Assembly: GCF_021172045.1 (NCBI RefSeq)
Contig: NZ_CP087164.1
Span: 2,418,001 to 2,482,000 of the forward strand
Direction: 5' to 3'
Source of the DNA: Capillimicrobium parvum
GTDB lineage: Bacteria; Actinomycetota; Thermoleophilia; Solirubrobacterales; Solirubrobacteraceae
DNA length: 64,000 nucleotides
Under the pieces are notes generated by a model. It was not told where the DNA came from. It worked only from the letters and a program-made list of their open reading frames with translations, and did no database searches. The position numbers and the translations under genes are program-made. This document shows positions 8,801 through 17,756 of the stretch, piece by piece (position 1 is the first letter of the stretch; each line of letters starts with the position of its first letter).

Positions 8801-9592
8801 ATGGAGTCCCTGAACGGGCGGACCGCGATCGTCACCGGCGGCGCCAGCGGCATCGGCCGCGGCATCGCGCGGGTGCTCGGGCGCGAGGGGGCGGCGGTGA
8901 TCGTCGCCGACGTCGACGGCGCCTCCGGCGAGCGGACCACCCGGGAGTTGCGCGGCGACGGCGTGCAGGCCGAGGCGATCGAGCTCGACGTCGCCGACCG
9001 CGCGGCGGTCGACCGGGCGATCGACGGCGTGGCGGCCGAGCACGGCCGCATCGACGTCATGTGCGCCAACGCGGGTGTCTTCCCGCCGGCGCGCGTCGAG
9101 GAGATCGACGACGCGGGCTGGGACGCCGTCCTCGGCGTGAACGTCCGCGGGGCCGTCAACTGCGTGCAGGCGGCGGTGCGCCACATGCGCCCGGCCGGCT
9201 ACGGGCGCGTCGTGCTGACGTCGTCGATCACCGGCCCGATGACCGGCTACCCGGGCTGGTCGCAGTACGCCGCGTCGAAGGCCGCCATGATCGGCTTCAT
9301 GCGCACCGCGGCGATCGAGGTGGCGCGCGACGGGATCACGATCAACGCGGTCCTGCCGGGCAACATCCGGACGGGTGCCGCCCACGGGCCCGGCGAGGAG
9401 TACCTGCAGCAGATGGCCGCCGCCGTGCCGGTCGGCTACCTCGGCGCGCCGGAGGACGTGGGTTGGGCGGTCCGCTTCCTCGTGAGCCCCGAGGCCCGCT
9501 ACGTGACCGGGCACACGCTGGTCGCCGACGGCGGCCAGCTGTTGCCCGAATCCAGCGACGTGCTGCGCGAGATCGCAGCGCTCGACCGATGA
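8801..9592 (+). CDS. Short-chain dehydrogenase/reductase
   Basis: A 263-residue SDR with TGGASGIGRG near the N-terminus, CANAG, active-site YAASK and PGNIRT. The ATG at 8801 is chosen because GGAGGAG lies 7 bases before it; an ATG at 8783 would put that ribosome site inside the gene. It precedes the amidase gene: its TGA overlaps an ATG, and a strong ribosome site serves the true amidase start. It may process the alcohol or aldehyde made from an amine's alkyl group, but no substrate can be named. Confidence 0.88.
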   Translation: MESLNGRTAIVTGGASGIGRGIARVLGREGAAVIVADVDGASGERTTRELRGDGVQAEAIELDVADRAAVDRAIDGVAAEHGRIDVMCANAGVFPPARVEEIDDAGWDAVLGVNVRGAVNCVQAAVRHMRPAGYGRVVLTSSITGPMTGYPGWSQYAASKAAMIGFMRTAAIEVARDGITINAVLPGNIRTGAAHGPGEEYLQQMAAAVPVGYLGAPEDVGWAVRFLVSPEARYVTGHTLVADGGQLLPESSDVLREIAALDR

Positions 9593-9606
9593 AGGAGGAA
9601 GCCCCC

Positions 9607-10800
9607 ATGGCAGCCGACGAGCCACGGACCCCGATCGCCCCCTACATGGCCGTCGGCCTGTCGACGGTCGTCCACGGCGTCGGGCAGCGCCGTCACATCG
9701 AGCGCAACCTGAACACCATCGAGGACGCGATCCACGCGGCCGTCTCGATGATCGGCATCAACATGCCGGTGCGGCTCATCGCGCTGGCCGAGGGCGCGCT
9801 CACCGGGTTCACCGACGAGATCTTCGACGTGCCGCACGTCCAGGCCGCGCGCGACCTGTTCATCGACATCCCCGGCCCCGAGACCGAGCGCATCGCCGCG
9901 CTCGCCCGGCTCTACGAGACCTACATCGTGGTCCAGTGCAAGGCGCGCTGGCCCGAGATCATGGAGGACCGCTTCTTCAACGTCCTGTTCGTCATCTCGC
10001 CGCAGGGCGAGATCGTCCACAAGGCCGCGAAGAACCACATCTTCTGCCGCGAGCGGTCGTGCACCCCGCACGACGTCCTGGAGCGCTGGACCGAGCTGTT
10101 CGGCGAGGGGATCGACGCGTTCTACCCCGTGCTGCGCACCGATGACATCGGCAACATCGGGACGATCTGCTGCAGCGACGGCGAGTACCCCGAGGCGCTG
10201 CGCGCGCTGGCGTTCAACGGCGCGGAGGTCGTCTACCGGCCGAGCGAGGCGGTGCCGATGACGCACGCCGGGTCCGATCCCGGCGGGACGTGGCTGCTGC
10301 AGAACCGCGCGCACGCGCACTTCAACAGCCTCTACATGCTCTGCCCGAACGTGGGGCCGGTCTACGTCCATCCGGGGATGGAGCACCCGTTCGACATCGC
10401 GGGCGGCGAGTCGCACATCGTCGACTACCAGGGCCATGTGATCGGGCACACGACGTCGGGGTTCAACTCGTTCGTCTCGGGGATCGTCGACATCGAGGCG
10501 CTGCGCCAGTTCCGGGTGATGAACCTCAACTCGAACTGGATCAAGGACCTGCGCACGGAGCTGTTCCGTGAGATGTACGCGCAGCCGATCCATCCGGCGA
10601 ACCTGTGGATGGAGCGCGATCCGGGCCAGCACGCGGAGGTCGACGACGTCTACCGCGGCAACATCGCGCGCCTGCTCGAGCGCGGGACGTTCACCCGCCC
10701 CGCGCACGACTTCCCCGGCTCGCGCTACTACCCGGGCAGCGACGACCCGGCCGACGCGGAGTGGTCGCGGCTTCAGGAGCTCTGGGCCGGCGACGACTGA
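9607..10800 (+). CDS. Nitrilase-superfamily aliphatic amidase/formamidase-like hydrolase
   Basis: The 397-residue protein has the nitrilase Glu-Lys-Cys triad: Glu62 (ALAEGALTGF), Lys142 (HKAAKNH) and Cys189 in CCSDGEYPE, which lines up with the CDDGNYPE of aliphatic amidase and formamidase. It should hydrolyse a short amide to acid and ammonia in the cytoplasm, and formamide would fit a formamide-based pathway. It is longer than AmiE (about 346) with an extra C-terminal segment. ATG 9607 is chosen for the AAGGAGG in front of it. Its 3' end overlaps the convergent PuuD-like gene by 28 bases. N-carbamoyl substrates are also possible. Confidence 0.85.
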   Translation: MAADEPRTPIAPYMAVGLSTVVHGVGQRRHIERNLNTIEDAIHAAVSMIGINMPVRLIALAEGALTGFTDEIFDVPHVQAARDLFIDIPGPETERIAALARLYETYIVVQCKARWPEIMEDRFFNVLFVISPQGEIVHKAAKNHIFCRERSCTPHDVLERWTELFGEGIDAFYPVLRTDDIGNIGTICCSDGEYPEALRALAFNGAEVVYRPSEAVPMTHAGSDPGGTWLLQNRAHAHFNSLYMLCPNVGPVYVHPGMEHPFDIAGGESHIVDYQGHVIGHTTSGFNSFVSGIVDIEALRQFRVMNLNSNWIKDLRTELFREMYAQPIHPANLWMERDPGQHAEVDDVYRGNIARLLERGTFTRPAHDFPGSRYYPGSDDPADAEWSRLQELWAGDD

Positions 10801-11516
10801 GCCGCGGCGGCGACCAGCCCGTCGAACATCGCCTGGCCGGCGGGCTGGTCGAGCATGAGCTCCGGGTGCCACTGGATGCCGACGAACCACGGGCCCTGCT
10901 CGGGCTCGGCGCCCTCCACGAGCCCGTCGTCGGCGACGGCGACGGGGCGCCATCCGGCCGGCAGGCGCCGGACCGCCTGGTGGTGCAGCGTGTTGACCGC
11001 CGCCTCGCCCGAGCCGAGGATCGCCGCCAGCCGCGAGCCCGGCGTGACCCGGACGCGATGACGGACGTCGTGGAACGCCTCGCCGGCGTTGTGGCCGTCG
11101 AGGTGCGGCTCGAGGTCGCCGCCCTCAACGCAGACGGCGAGCTGCAGCCCGCGGCAGATGCCCAGCACCGGGATGCCCGCCGCGCGTGCGGCCTTCCACA
11201 GCGCGATCTCGTGCCGGTCGCGCGCGGCGTCGAGCCAGGTGCTCGACGGATGCGGCTCGGCGCCGAACAGCGTCGCGTCGAGGTCCTGGCCGCCCGAGAG
11301 CACCAGCCCGTCGACGCCGCTCAGCTGGGCCGCCGCCAGCTGCTCGGCGACGACCGGCAGGATGATCGGCGTCCCGCCCGCCGCGACGACGCCGTGCACC
11401 ATCCCGCGCTCCGCCGTGTCGGCGTCGCGGCGCCCGTAGGCGGTCGGCACGATGCGGGGGACGGCGGTGATGGCGATACGCGGATGGGGCATGGAGGGAG
11501 GTCCCGTGGTCGGCAT
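10773..11516 (-). CDS. Class I glutamine-amidotransferase-like hydrolase, PuuD-like
   Basis: This 247-residue protein belongs to the peptidase C26 / gamma-glutamyl hydrolase group. The nucleophile Cys is in GICRGLQL and the catalytic His/Glu in QWHPE. PuuD removes the gamma-glutamyl group from gamma-glutamyl-GABA in the polyamine route, and here it could release product from a glutamylated amine. The ligase that would make that substrate is the glutamine-synthetase-like gene at 12.3 kb. The two flank a TetR gene, which supports one pathway. No good ribosome site decides between the ATGs at 11516 and 11493. Confidence 0.85.
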   Translation of the reverse strand: MPTTGPPSMPHPRIAITAVPRIVPTAYGRRDADTAERGMVHGVVAAGGTPIILPVVAEQLAAAQLSGVDGLVLSGGQDLDATLFGAEPHPSSTWLDAARDRHEIALWKAARAAGIPVLGICRGLQLAVCVEGGDLEPHLDGHNAGEAFHDVRHRVRVTPGSRLAAILGSGEAAVNTLHHQAVRRLPAGWRPVAVADDGLVEGAEPEQGPWFVGIQWHPELMLDQPAGQAMFDGLVAAAAQSSPAQSS

Positions 11517-11540
11517 GGGCTGGGTCTAAGCTCTCGCGCC

Positions 11541-12227
11541 GTGGCGCGCAAGACGGCGCTCTCGCGGGAGCGGATCACGGAGGCGGGGATGCGGCTCGTC
11601 GAGCGGGAGGGGCCGCAGGCGCTGACGCTGCGGCGCCTGGGCGACGCGCTCGGTGTCGACCCGACGGCGCTGTACCGGCACTTCCGCAACAAGGAGGAGC
11701 TGCTGAGCGCGATCGGCGATCGCACGCTGGACGGGCGGATCGTCGATCCGGGTGAGGAGGTGGGTTGGCGTGACGGTCTGCGGGATCTGTGCCTGCGGCT
11801 GCGGGCGGCGTACCTCGCGCAGCCGGCGGTGGCCGACGTCGTGCGCTCCGGGCCGCCGCGGCAGGGCAACGAGCTGCTGCTGACGGAGGTGATGCTGCGG
11901 CTGCTGCACCGGGCGGGGTTCGCGCCGGCGCGGGCCGCGGCGGCGTATCACTCGCTCATCGGGCTGAGCCTCGGGTCGGCGGCGATCGACGCGCCGGTGT
12001 CGCGGCTTCCGCAGCGTGAGCGGGAGCAGCTCTACGAGCGCTGGCGGCGCGAGTACGCGGCGCTCGATCCCCTGCGGTACCCGGTGTCGGTCGAGCACGC
12101 CCGGGCGTTGTGGGAGGGCGACGCGCTGCATCGCTTCGAGGTGAGCCTCGACACGATGCTCGACGGGCTCGAGGCCGAGCGGGCGCGCTCGGGCGGAGCG
12201 GCGGCGCTCGAAGCGCCCCCCGCCTGA
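11541..12227 (+). CDS. TetR-family regulator
   Basis: A 228-residue TetR protein from GTG 11541. The DNA-binding helices are clear (LTLRRLGDALGVDPTALYRHFRNKEELL, about residues 30-57). The C-terminal part differs from the palindrome-associated TetR group. It lies between the divergent PuuD-like gene and the glutamine-synthetase-like gene, 66 bases upstream of the latter. The perfect 15-bp palindrome at 12247-12261 directly after it is its likely operator. Confidence 0.87.
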   Translation: MARKTALSRERITEAGMRLVEREGPQALTLRRLGDALGVDPTALYRHFRNKEELLSAIGDRTLDGRIVDPGEEVGWRDGLRDLCLRLRAAYLAQPAVADVVRSGPPRQGNELLLTEVMLRLLHRAGFAPARAAAAYHSLIGLSLGSAAIDAPVSRLPQREREQLYERWRREYAALDPLRYPVSVEHARALWEGDALHRFEVSLDTMLDGLEAERARSGGAAALEAPPA

Positions 12228-12246
12228 CCGCGCCGGGACCGGCTGC

Positions 12247-12285
12247 GTCAACACTGTTGACAGCATCGCTGACAGCACTGTAGCT
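12247..12285 (+). promoter_or_regulatory. Promoter and 15-bp palindrome of the GS-like gene
   Basis: GTCAACACTGTTGAC (12247-12261) is a perfect palindrome around a central C. It overlaps a -35 TTGACA (12257-12262); after 18 bases comes TAGCTT (12280-12285) as the -10. A second CTGACAGCA half-like element lies in the spacer. The predicted transcript starts near the GTG at 12294, so translation may be nearly leaderless. Confidence 0.65.
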
Positions 12286-12293
12286 TCCCGTCG

Positions 12294-13604
12294 GTGGGGC
12301 GTTCATGGGGAAGAGGCGAGGCCGGCGAGGGCGCGGACGTCCGCGTCGTGATGCCCGACCTCCACGGCGTCGCGCGCGGCAAGTACGTCCGCCACGGCGA
12401 TCTCGAGGACGACTTCGCGCTGGCCGCCGCGACCTACCTGATCGGCCACGACGTGGAGCCGCAGATCCTGCCCGGGCTCTCCGGCGATCGCGGCTTCCCC
12501 GACGTCACCATGCGGGCCGAGCCGGCGAGCCTGCGCCCCGGCTGGGCGCCGGAGGAGCAGCTTGCGCTCGCGTCGAGCTACGGGCCGGACGGCGAGCCGT
12601 TCGCGCTCGACCCGCGCCACCTGCTGCGCCGGGTGGTGGCCGAGTGGGAGGCCGAGGCGGGGCTGACGCCGACCGTGGCGATGGAGCTCGAGTTCTTCGT
12701 CCTCGAGCCCGACGGCGACGGCGGCTGGCGTGCGTGCCACGTCCCCGGCGCGCGGCCGTACGGCACCGGGACCGACGTCGACCCGCTCGGCGTCGCGCGG
12801 CGGCTGCGCCACGTGGCGCGTGACGCCGGCCTGCCGATCGAGGGCCTGTCGTCGGAGTTCTTCGCCGGCCAGTTCGAGGTCAACCTCGCGCCGCGCGACG
12901 CGCTGACCGCCTGCGACGACGTCTTCCTCCTGCGCCTGCTCGTGCGCGAGACGGTGGCGGAGATGGGCCTGCGGGCCACCTTCCTGCCCCGTCCGTTCAA
13001 CGACCGCGGCGGCAGCGGCCTGCACGTGAACATGAGCTTCTTCGACGCCGAGGGCGTCAACGCCCTCGACGATCCGTCGGCCGGCGATGGGCTCGCTCCG
13101 TTCGCGCATCACGCGATCGCCGGCCTGCTCGACCACCACGTCGAGATGACCGCGCTGCTGGCTCCCACGGTCAACTCCTACAAGCGCCTGCGGCCGGATC
13201 TCATGTGCGGGTTCTACGCCGACTGGGGCTACGACAACCGCTTCGTGACCATCCGCGTGCCGCGCCAGCGCGGGGCGGCGACGCGCCTGGAGGCGCGGCA
13301 GGCCGACGCCAGCGGCTGTCCGCATCTGGTCACCGCGACGCTGCTGGCCACCGCGCTGGACGGCGTGCGCCGCGCGCTCTCGCCGCCGCCGCCGCGCGAC
13401 GGCGGAGACCCCGTGGAAGGCGCCGCGACGGTGTGCCGGTCGCTCGGCGACGCGCTCGACACGCTCGGGGCGTCCACCGCCCTGTCGGACATGCTCGGCC
13501 GCGACCTGCTCGACGCGTTCCTCGCCGTCAAGCGCCACGAGTGGCGGCGGTTCACCGAGCACGTGACAGACTGGGAGCTGGCCGAATACCTCCCACACCA
13601 TTGA
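12294..13604 (+). CDS. Glutamine-synthetase-like gamma-glutamyl amine ligase
   Basis: A 436-residue glutamine synthetase superfamily protein. It shows MPDLHGVARGKYV near the N-terminus, the metal/glutamate segment AMELEFFVLEPD, the ATP-site region GSGLHVNMS, and a C-terminal DNRFVTIRVP...RLEARQADASG block matching the conserved GS arginine region. Small GS-like enzymes of this kind (PuuA, gamma-glutamylmethylamide synthetase) join glutamate to an amine using ATP. The PuuD-like hydrolase and a dedicated TetR/operator nearby support that over housekeeping GS. Amine specificity (polyamine, methylamine) is not decidable here. Confidence 0.85.
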   Translation: MGRSWGRGEAGEGADVRVVMPDLHGVARGKYVRHGDLEDDFALAAATYLIGHDVEPQILPGLSGDRGFPDVTMRAEPASLRPGWAPEEQLALASSYGPDGEPFALDPRHLLRRVVAEWEAEAGLTPTVAMELEFFVLEPDGDGGWRACHVPGARPYGTGTDVDPLGVARRLRHVARDAGLPIEGLSSEFFAGQFEVNLAPRDALTACDDVFLLRLLVRETVAEMGLRATFLPRPFNDRGGSGLHVNMSFFDAEGVNALDDPSAGDGLAPFAHHAIAGLLDHHVEMTALLAPTVNSYKRLRPDLMCGFYADWGYDNRFVTIRVPRQRGAATRLEARQADASGCPHLVTATLLATALDGVRRALSPPPPRDGGDPVEGAATVCRSLGDALDTLGASTALSDMLGRDLLDAFLAVKRHEWRRFTEHVTDWELAEYLPHH

Positions 13605-13641
13605 CCAGCTCGGCCCCCGCGCCGGCGCCGGAAGAGCGCGC

Positions 13642-13658
13642 CTCGGCCACCGGCCGAG
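13642..13658. terminator. Hairpin after the GS-like gene
   Basis: A 7-bp perfect stem CTCGGCC / GGCCGAG with an ACC loop lies 37 bases after the stop codon. No T-run follows, so termination efficiency is uncertain. Confidence 0.4.
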
Positions 13659-13687
13659 CCGGTCGAACGCATTTGACCAGCCCCGGG

Positions 13688-13718
13688 CTTGACATTTGTC
13701 TAGGCCGCCGACTACGGT
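13688..13718 (+). promoter_or_regulatory. Promoter with shared palindromic operator (copy 2), ABC transporter
   Basis: CTTGACATTTGTCTAG (13688-13703) is identical to copy 1. TTGACA (13689-13694) and TACGGT (13713-13718) are spaced by 18 bases, a good -35/-10 pair. The ABC transporter operon starts 80 bases downstream. A repressor on the palindrome would cover the -35 box. Confidence 0.8.
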
Positions 13719-13797
13719 CCTGCCACCCGCCGCCGGGCGCGCCGCTCACGCGAGCGCGGCAGCGACGGACTCGTGCGGACGGAGAGGCTTGCGGACG

Positions 13798-15348
13798 TTG
13801 ACCACTGCTTCGGAGACCATTGCGCCTGGCGCGCAGCAGACCGTTCTGCGCATCCAGGGCCTGTCGAAGACGTTCGGGGCGACTCGGGCGCTGGACGACG
13901 TGTCGTTCGATCTGCAGCGCGGCACGATCCATGCGCTGCTGGGCGGCAACGGCAGCGGCAAGTCGACGCTGATCAAGATCCTGGCGGGGGTGCAGCCGGC
14001 CGATGCTGGGCGCATCTTCGTCGGCGACAGCGAGTACGACGCGACGAGCATCACGCCGGACGTCTCGCGCGAGGCGAACCTGCGGTTCGTGCATCAGCAG
14101 AACTCGACGTTCGGCGCGCTCAGCGTCGCGGAGAACCTGCACATCGGCCGGGGTTTCGAGACGGATGCGGCGGGGCGGATCGCGTGGTCGAAGGTGCGCC
14201 GGCGCACGCAGGCGCTCCTGGATCGCTTCCAGATCCACGCGCGCCCCGATCAGCTGGTCAGCGAGCTGGGCCGCGCGACCCAGACGATGCTGGCGATCGC
14301 ACGGGCGCTGCAGGACCAGGAGGACGCGCACAGCGGGATCCTGGTGCTCGACGAGCCGACGTCGTCGCTGCCGGCGGTCGAGGTCGATCTGCTGTTCGAC
14401 GCGCTCAAGCGCTACGCGGCCGAGGGGCAGACGATCATGTTCGTCACCCATCGCTTCGACGAGGTGTTGGAGATCGCCGACCGCGCGACGATGCTGCGCG
14501 ACGGGCGGTTCGTCGCGACCGTGCCGCGCGCGCAGATGACCGAGGACGGGCTGGTGGAGCTGATGGTGGGCCGCGCTTTGGCGCATGAGAGCGGGGTGGC
14601 CGAGGCGACCCCGACCGGGGATGTGGTGCTGACGTGTGAGGACGTGCAGGGCGGGGCGCTGCGCGACGTGACGTTCTCGCTGCGCAAGGGGGAGATCCTG
14701 GGCATCGCCGGACTGCTCGGCTCGGGGCGGTCGACGCTTCTGCAGACGCTGTTCGGCCTCAGGCGCGCCGACGCGGGGCAGATGACGCTCGAGGGCCGGG
14801 CGCTGGCGCCGGACTCGCCGCGGGCGGCGATGCGGGCGGGGCTGGCGTATGTGCCCGAGGATCGCGTGGCGCATGGGGCGTTTTTGGAGCTGCCGGTGAC
14901 CGACAACATCGGGCTGACCGTGCTGGGTCGCTATTTCCGCCACGGGGTCTTTCATCACCGGGCCGAGCGGGCCGACAGCCGGCGGGTGATGTCGGAGTTC
15001 TTGGTCAAGGCGGCGTCGGAGCGCGCGCGGTTCGGGTCGTTGTCGGGCGGCAATCAGCAGAAGGTGATCCTGGCGCGGTGGTTGCGGCGCGAGCCGAAGA
15101 TCCTGCTTTTGGACGAGCCGACGCAGGGGGTGGACATCGGCGCGCGGATGGAGCTCTACGCGCTCATCCGCGAGGCGACGGTGCGCGGGACGAGCGTGAT
15201 CGTCGTCTCGTCGGAGTTTGAGGAGCTCGAGCGGTTGTGCGAGCGGGTGCTGGTGTTCCAGCGCGGCCGGGTGGTCGCGGAAGTCGGGGGAAGCGACCTA
15301 CGAGCGGACCGGCTCGAGCAACTGGTCCAGGGAGGAACCCATCGATGA
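13798..15348 (+). CDS. Sugar-type ABC transporter ATP-binding protein (two ATPase domains)
   Basis: A 516-residue tandem ATPase of the RbsA/MglA type that powers an importer at the inner membrane face. Domain 1 has the Walker A GGNGSGKST and Walker B LVLDEPTS, but its signature (LGRATQT) is degenerate. Domain 2 has a Walker-A-like GLLGSGRST, the signature SGGNQQKV and LLLDEPTQGVDIGA. TTG 13798 is chosen for the GGAGAGG ten bases before it; the frame is open further upstream, but that stretch contains the promoter. The stop overlaps the permease ATG (ATGA). Despite the sugar-family fold, such transporters also carry amines and other small solutes. Confidence 0.93.
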   Translation: MTTASETIAPGAQQTVLRIQGLSKTFGATRALDDVSFDLQRGTIHALLGGNGSGKSTLIKILAGVQPADAGRIFVGDSEYDATSITPDVSREANLRFVHQQNSTFGALSVAENLHIGRGFETDAAGRIAWSKVRRRTQALLDRFQIHARPDQLVSELGRATQTMLAIARALQDQEDAHSGILVLDEPTSSLPAVEVDLLFDALKRYAAEGQTIMFVTHRFDEVLEIADRATMLRDGRFVATVPRAQMTEDGLVELMVGRALAHESGVAEATPTGDVVLTCEDVQGGALRDVTFSLRKGEILGIAGLLGSGRSTLLQTLFGLRRADAGQMTLEGRALAPDSPRAAMRAGLAYVPEDRVAHGAFLELPVTDNIGLTVLGRYFRHGVFHHRAERADSRRVMSEFLVKAASERARFGSLSGGNQQKVILARWLRREPKILLLDEPTQGVDIGARMELYALIREATVRGTSVIVVSSEFEELERLCERVLVFQRGRVVAEVGGSDLRADRLEQLVQGGTHR

Positions 15349-16364
15349 GTGCCACCCAACGGGCCCAGGTGCCGGAAGGCCCGGTGGCGGCGCCGCCGAG
15401 CGAGCGCCAGGGCCGCGCCGTGCGGTTCTTGGAGGCCTACGCGCTGGTCATCCTGCTCGGCGTCGTCATCGTGTTCTTCTCGTTGTACTCCAAGACGTCG
15501 GACACGTTTCCGACCGTCGGCAACTTCCAGGCGGTCGTCGGCAACCAGGCGGTGGTGGCGATCGTGGCGTTGGCGGCGCTGATCCCGATCGCCTGCAACG
15601 AGTGGGACCTGTCGGTCGGCGCGACGGCGGGCGTGTCGTCGATCTACGTCGCCAGCGCCATGTCCAACGGCACCCCGGTGCTGGTGGCGATCCTGCTCGG
15701 CCTGGGCATCGGGCTGGTCGTGGGCCTGTTCAACGCGATCGTGGTGACGCGGATCGGGGTCAACGGGATCATCGCCACGCTCGGTACTGCGACGTTGTTG
15801 GCCGGGGTGACGCAGGCCAAGACCGGCGGTGTGGCGATCGTGGCCAACATCCCGCAGAGCGTGGTCAGCTTCGGCTCGGGCAACTGGCTGGGGATCCCCA
15901 AGGCGGGATGGCTGTTGATCGTCGTCACCCTCGGCGTCTACTACATGCTCAACCACACGCCGTTCGGGCGCTACCTCTACGCGGTCGGCGCCAACCTCGA
16001 CGCCGCCCGGCTGGTCGGCCTGCGCTCCAACCGCCTGATCGGATTGTCGTTCGTCGCCGCCGGCGTGCTGGCCGGCGGCGCCGGAGCCCTGCAGGTCGCG
16101 CGGGCGGGCGGCGCGGACCCGCGCGTCGGCGAGCAGTTCACGCTGCCCGCCCTGGCCGCCGCGTTCTTGAGCGCCGCCGCCATCCAGCCCGGCCGCTACA
16201 ACGTCTGGGGCACCATCGTGGCGATCTTCTTCCTCGCCGCGCTGAACGCGGGCCTCAACCTCGCCGGCTCGCAGGACTACGTCACCAACTTCGTCAACGG
16301 AGCCGCGCTGATCATCGGCGTGGGCCTTGCCGCCTACCTGGGCCGCAAGCGAAAGGGCGCGTAG
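15345..16364 (+). CDS. Sugar-type ABC transporter permease
   Basis: A 339-residue RbsC-type membrane protein with about eight to ten hydrophobic spans from residue 28 on. It includes the EWDLSVGA segment and the cytoplasmic EAA-like region (HTPFGRYLYAVGANLDAARLVGL), where it meets the ATPase. It forms the import channel with the ATPase upstream and the binding protein downstream. Its ATG overlaps the ATPase stop and a GGAGG lies before it, so the two are translated together. Confidence 0.93.
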   Translation: MSATQRAQVPEGPVAAPPSERQGRAVRFLEAYALVILLGVVIVFFSLYSKTSDTFPTVGNFQAVVGNQAVVAIVALAALIPIACNEWDLSVGATAGVSSIYVASAMSNGTPVLVAILLGLGIGLVVGLFNAIVVTRIGVNGIIATLGTATLLAGVTQAKTGGVAIVANIPQSVVSFGSGNWLGIPKAGWLLIVVTLGVYYMLNHTPFGRYLYAVGANLDAARLVGLRSNRLIGLSFVAAGVLAGGAGALQVARAGGADPRVGEQFTLPALAAAFLSAAAIQPGRYNVWGTIVAIFFLAALNAGLNLAGSQDYVTNFVNGAALIIGVGLAAYLGRKRKGA

Positions 16365-16459
16365 CGGTGACCGCTGCGCGCGCGTCAAGAACAGGTCCCG
16401 AGCGCCGACCGCGGCCGGGGCGGACTGTCGCCGAGACCTCGGAGTAGGAGGAGAAGTCA

Positions 16460-17674
16460 ATGATTGGTTCGTTCGTGCGCCGCACGAGGTGCGGCGCAGC
16501 GGTGGTGCTCGCGCTCTGCGCAACGATGACACTGGCCGCCTGCGGTTCCAACGACTCCGGGAGCACCTCGACGAGTGCCTCCACGGCCGCGTCGACGGGG
16601 ACGTCGACCGGGACGTCGACGGCCGGCGGCGACAACGCCGTCGTCGCCGAGGCCCAGAAGGCACTCGACGCCGCATCCGGGCCGACGGGCACGTTCAAGG
16701 AGCCGCCGACGGGCGCCACCAACCCGCCGAAGGGCAAGGACATCGTCGTCATCCCGTTCGGTCAGGGCATCCCGTCGTTCGCCGCGGCGGTCAAGGAGGT
16801 CCAGGCGGCCGGCGACAAGCTCGGCTGGAACGTTCGTGTCGTCGACGGCAAGTTCTCGCCGAACGCGTGGCTGGCCGGCATCCGCGACGCCATCAACGCC
16901 AAGGCGGACGGCATCATCACCTTCGGTCCCGACTGCCCGCCGATCAAGGCGGCGCTCCAGGACGCCAAGAAGGCGAACATCCCCGTGATCAACGTCGAAG
17001 GCCATGACTGCGACACGCTGCAGCCCGGCGCCGATCCGGAGTTCGCGTTCACCGTCGGCTATGCGGAGGGGACGCTGCAGGACTGGCTGAAGGCGATGGC
17101 CAGGCTCCAGGCGGACTGGGCGATCGCCCACACGAACGGCAAGGCCAAGGTGCTCGACATCTTCGAGACCGACGCCCACACGTTCAAGGTCATGAACGAC
17201 GAGTTCCGCAAGCAGCTCGGCAAGTGCCCGGGCTGCGAGATCGTCGACCGCATCGAGATCACGGGCGCCGACTACGGCCCGAAGCTCCAGCAGAAGACCC
17301 AGCAGGCGCTGCTCCAGCACCCGGAGATCAACGTCATCTGGCCGGGCGGCACCGAGACCCTGCTGCCGGCCGGCGTGGCCGCGGCGGTCCGCGGGTCGCA
17401 GAACAAGCCGATCTCGGTCGGCTGGGAGTGCCAGGACGACTCGAAGACGAACTTCGAGAACAAGATCCTGGGTGTCTGCTTCAACTATCCGCCGCAGTGG
17501 GAGGCCTACGCGGCGGTGGACGCCCTGATCAACATCTACGAGGGCAAGAAGCCGAACCTCAACTCCGGGCTGGGCATCCGCGTCGTCGACGCCGAGCACA
17601 ACCAGGACTACCAGCCGTACCAGGCGCCGATCGACTTCAAGGCCGCCTACGAGAAGGCCTGGGGCGTCGGCTGA
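16460..17674 (+). CDS. ABC transporter substrate-binding lipoprotein
   Basis: A 404-residue precursor with a lipoprotein signal ending LAAC, so the mature protein is anchored at Cys27 or close to it, followed by a Ser/Thr/Gly-rich linker. The body is a Peripla_BP_4 binding protein. Four Cys in GPDCPP, GHDCD and KCPGCEIVD probably form structural disulfides. It is closely similar to the lone binding protein at 32.7 kb (both have TGADYGPKLQQKTQQAL). It completes the importer with the two preceding genes. Ligand unknown; the context argues for an amide or amine rather than a sugar. Confidence 0.92.
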   Translation: MIGSFVRRTRCGAAVVLALCATMTLAACGSNDSGSTSTSASTAASTGTSTGTSTAGGDNAVVAEAQKALDAASGPTGTFKEPPTGATNPPKGKDIVVIPFGQGIPSFAAAVKEVQAAGDKLGWNVRVVDGKFSPNAWLAGIRDAINAKADGIITFGPDCPPIKAALQDAKKANIPVINVEGHDCDTLQPGADPEFAFTVGYAEGTLQDWLKAMARLQADWAIAHTNGKAKVLDIFETDAHTFKVMNDEFRKQLGKCPGCEIVDRIEITGADYGPKLQQKTQQALLQHPEINVIWPGGTETLLPAGVAAAVRGSQNKPISVGWECQDDSKTNFENKILGVCFNYPPQWEAYAAVDALINIYEGKKPNLNSGLGIRVVDAEHNQDYQPYQAPIDFKAAYEKAWGVG

Positions 17675-17693
17675 TCTGACTCACGCCCGCGGA

Positions 17694-17721
17694 GGCGGGC
17701 GGCCACGGACGGCCGCCCGCC
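17694..17721. terminator. Strong hairpin after the binding-protein gene
   Basis: A perfect 11-bp stem, GGCGGGCGGCC / GGCCGCCCGCC, with a 6-base loop lies 19 bases after the stop. Without a T-run it could be an intercistronic stabiliser that keeps binding-protein mRNA abundant while letting some transcription reach the SRPBCC gene. Confidence 0.6.
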
Positions 17722-17756
17722 CTCGCACCCGTTCCATCGCAAGACCAAGGAGCGAC

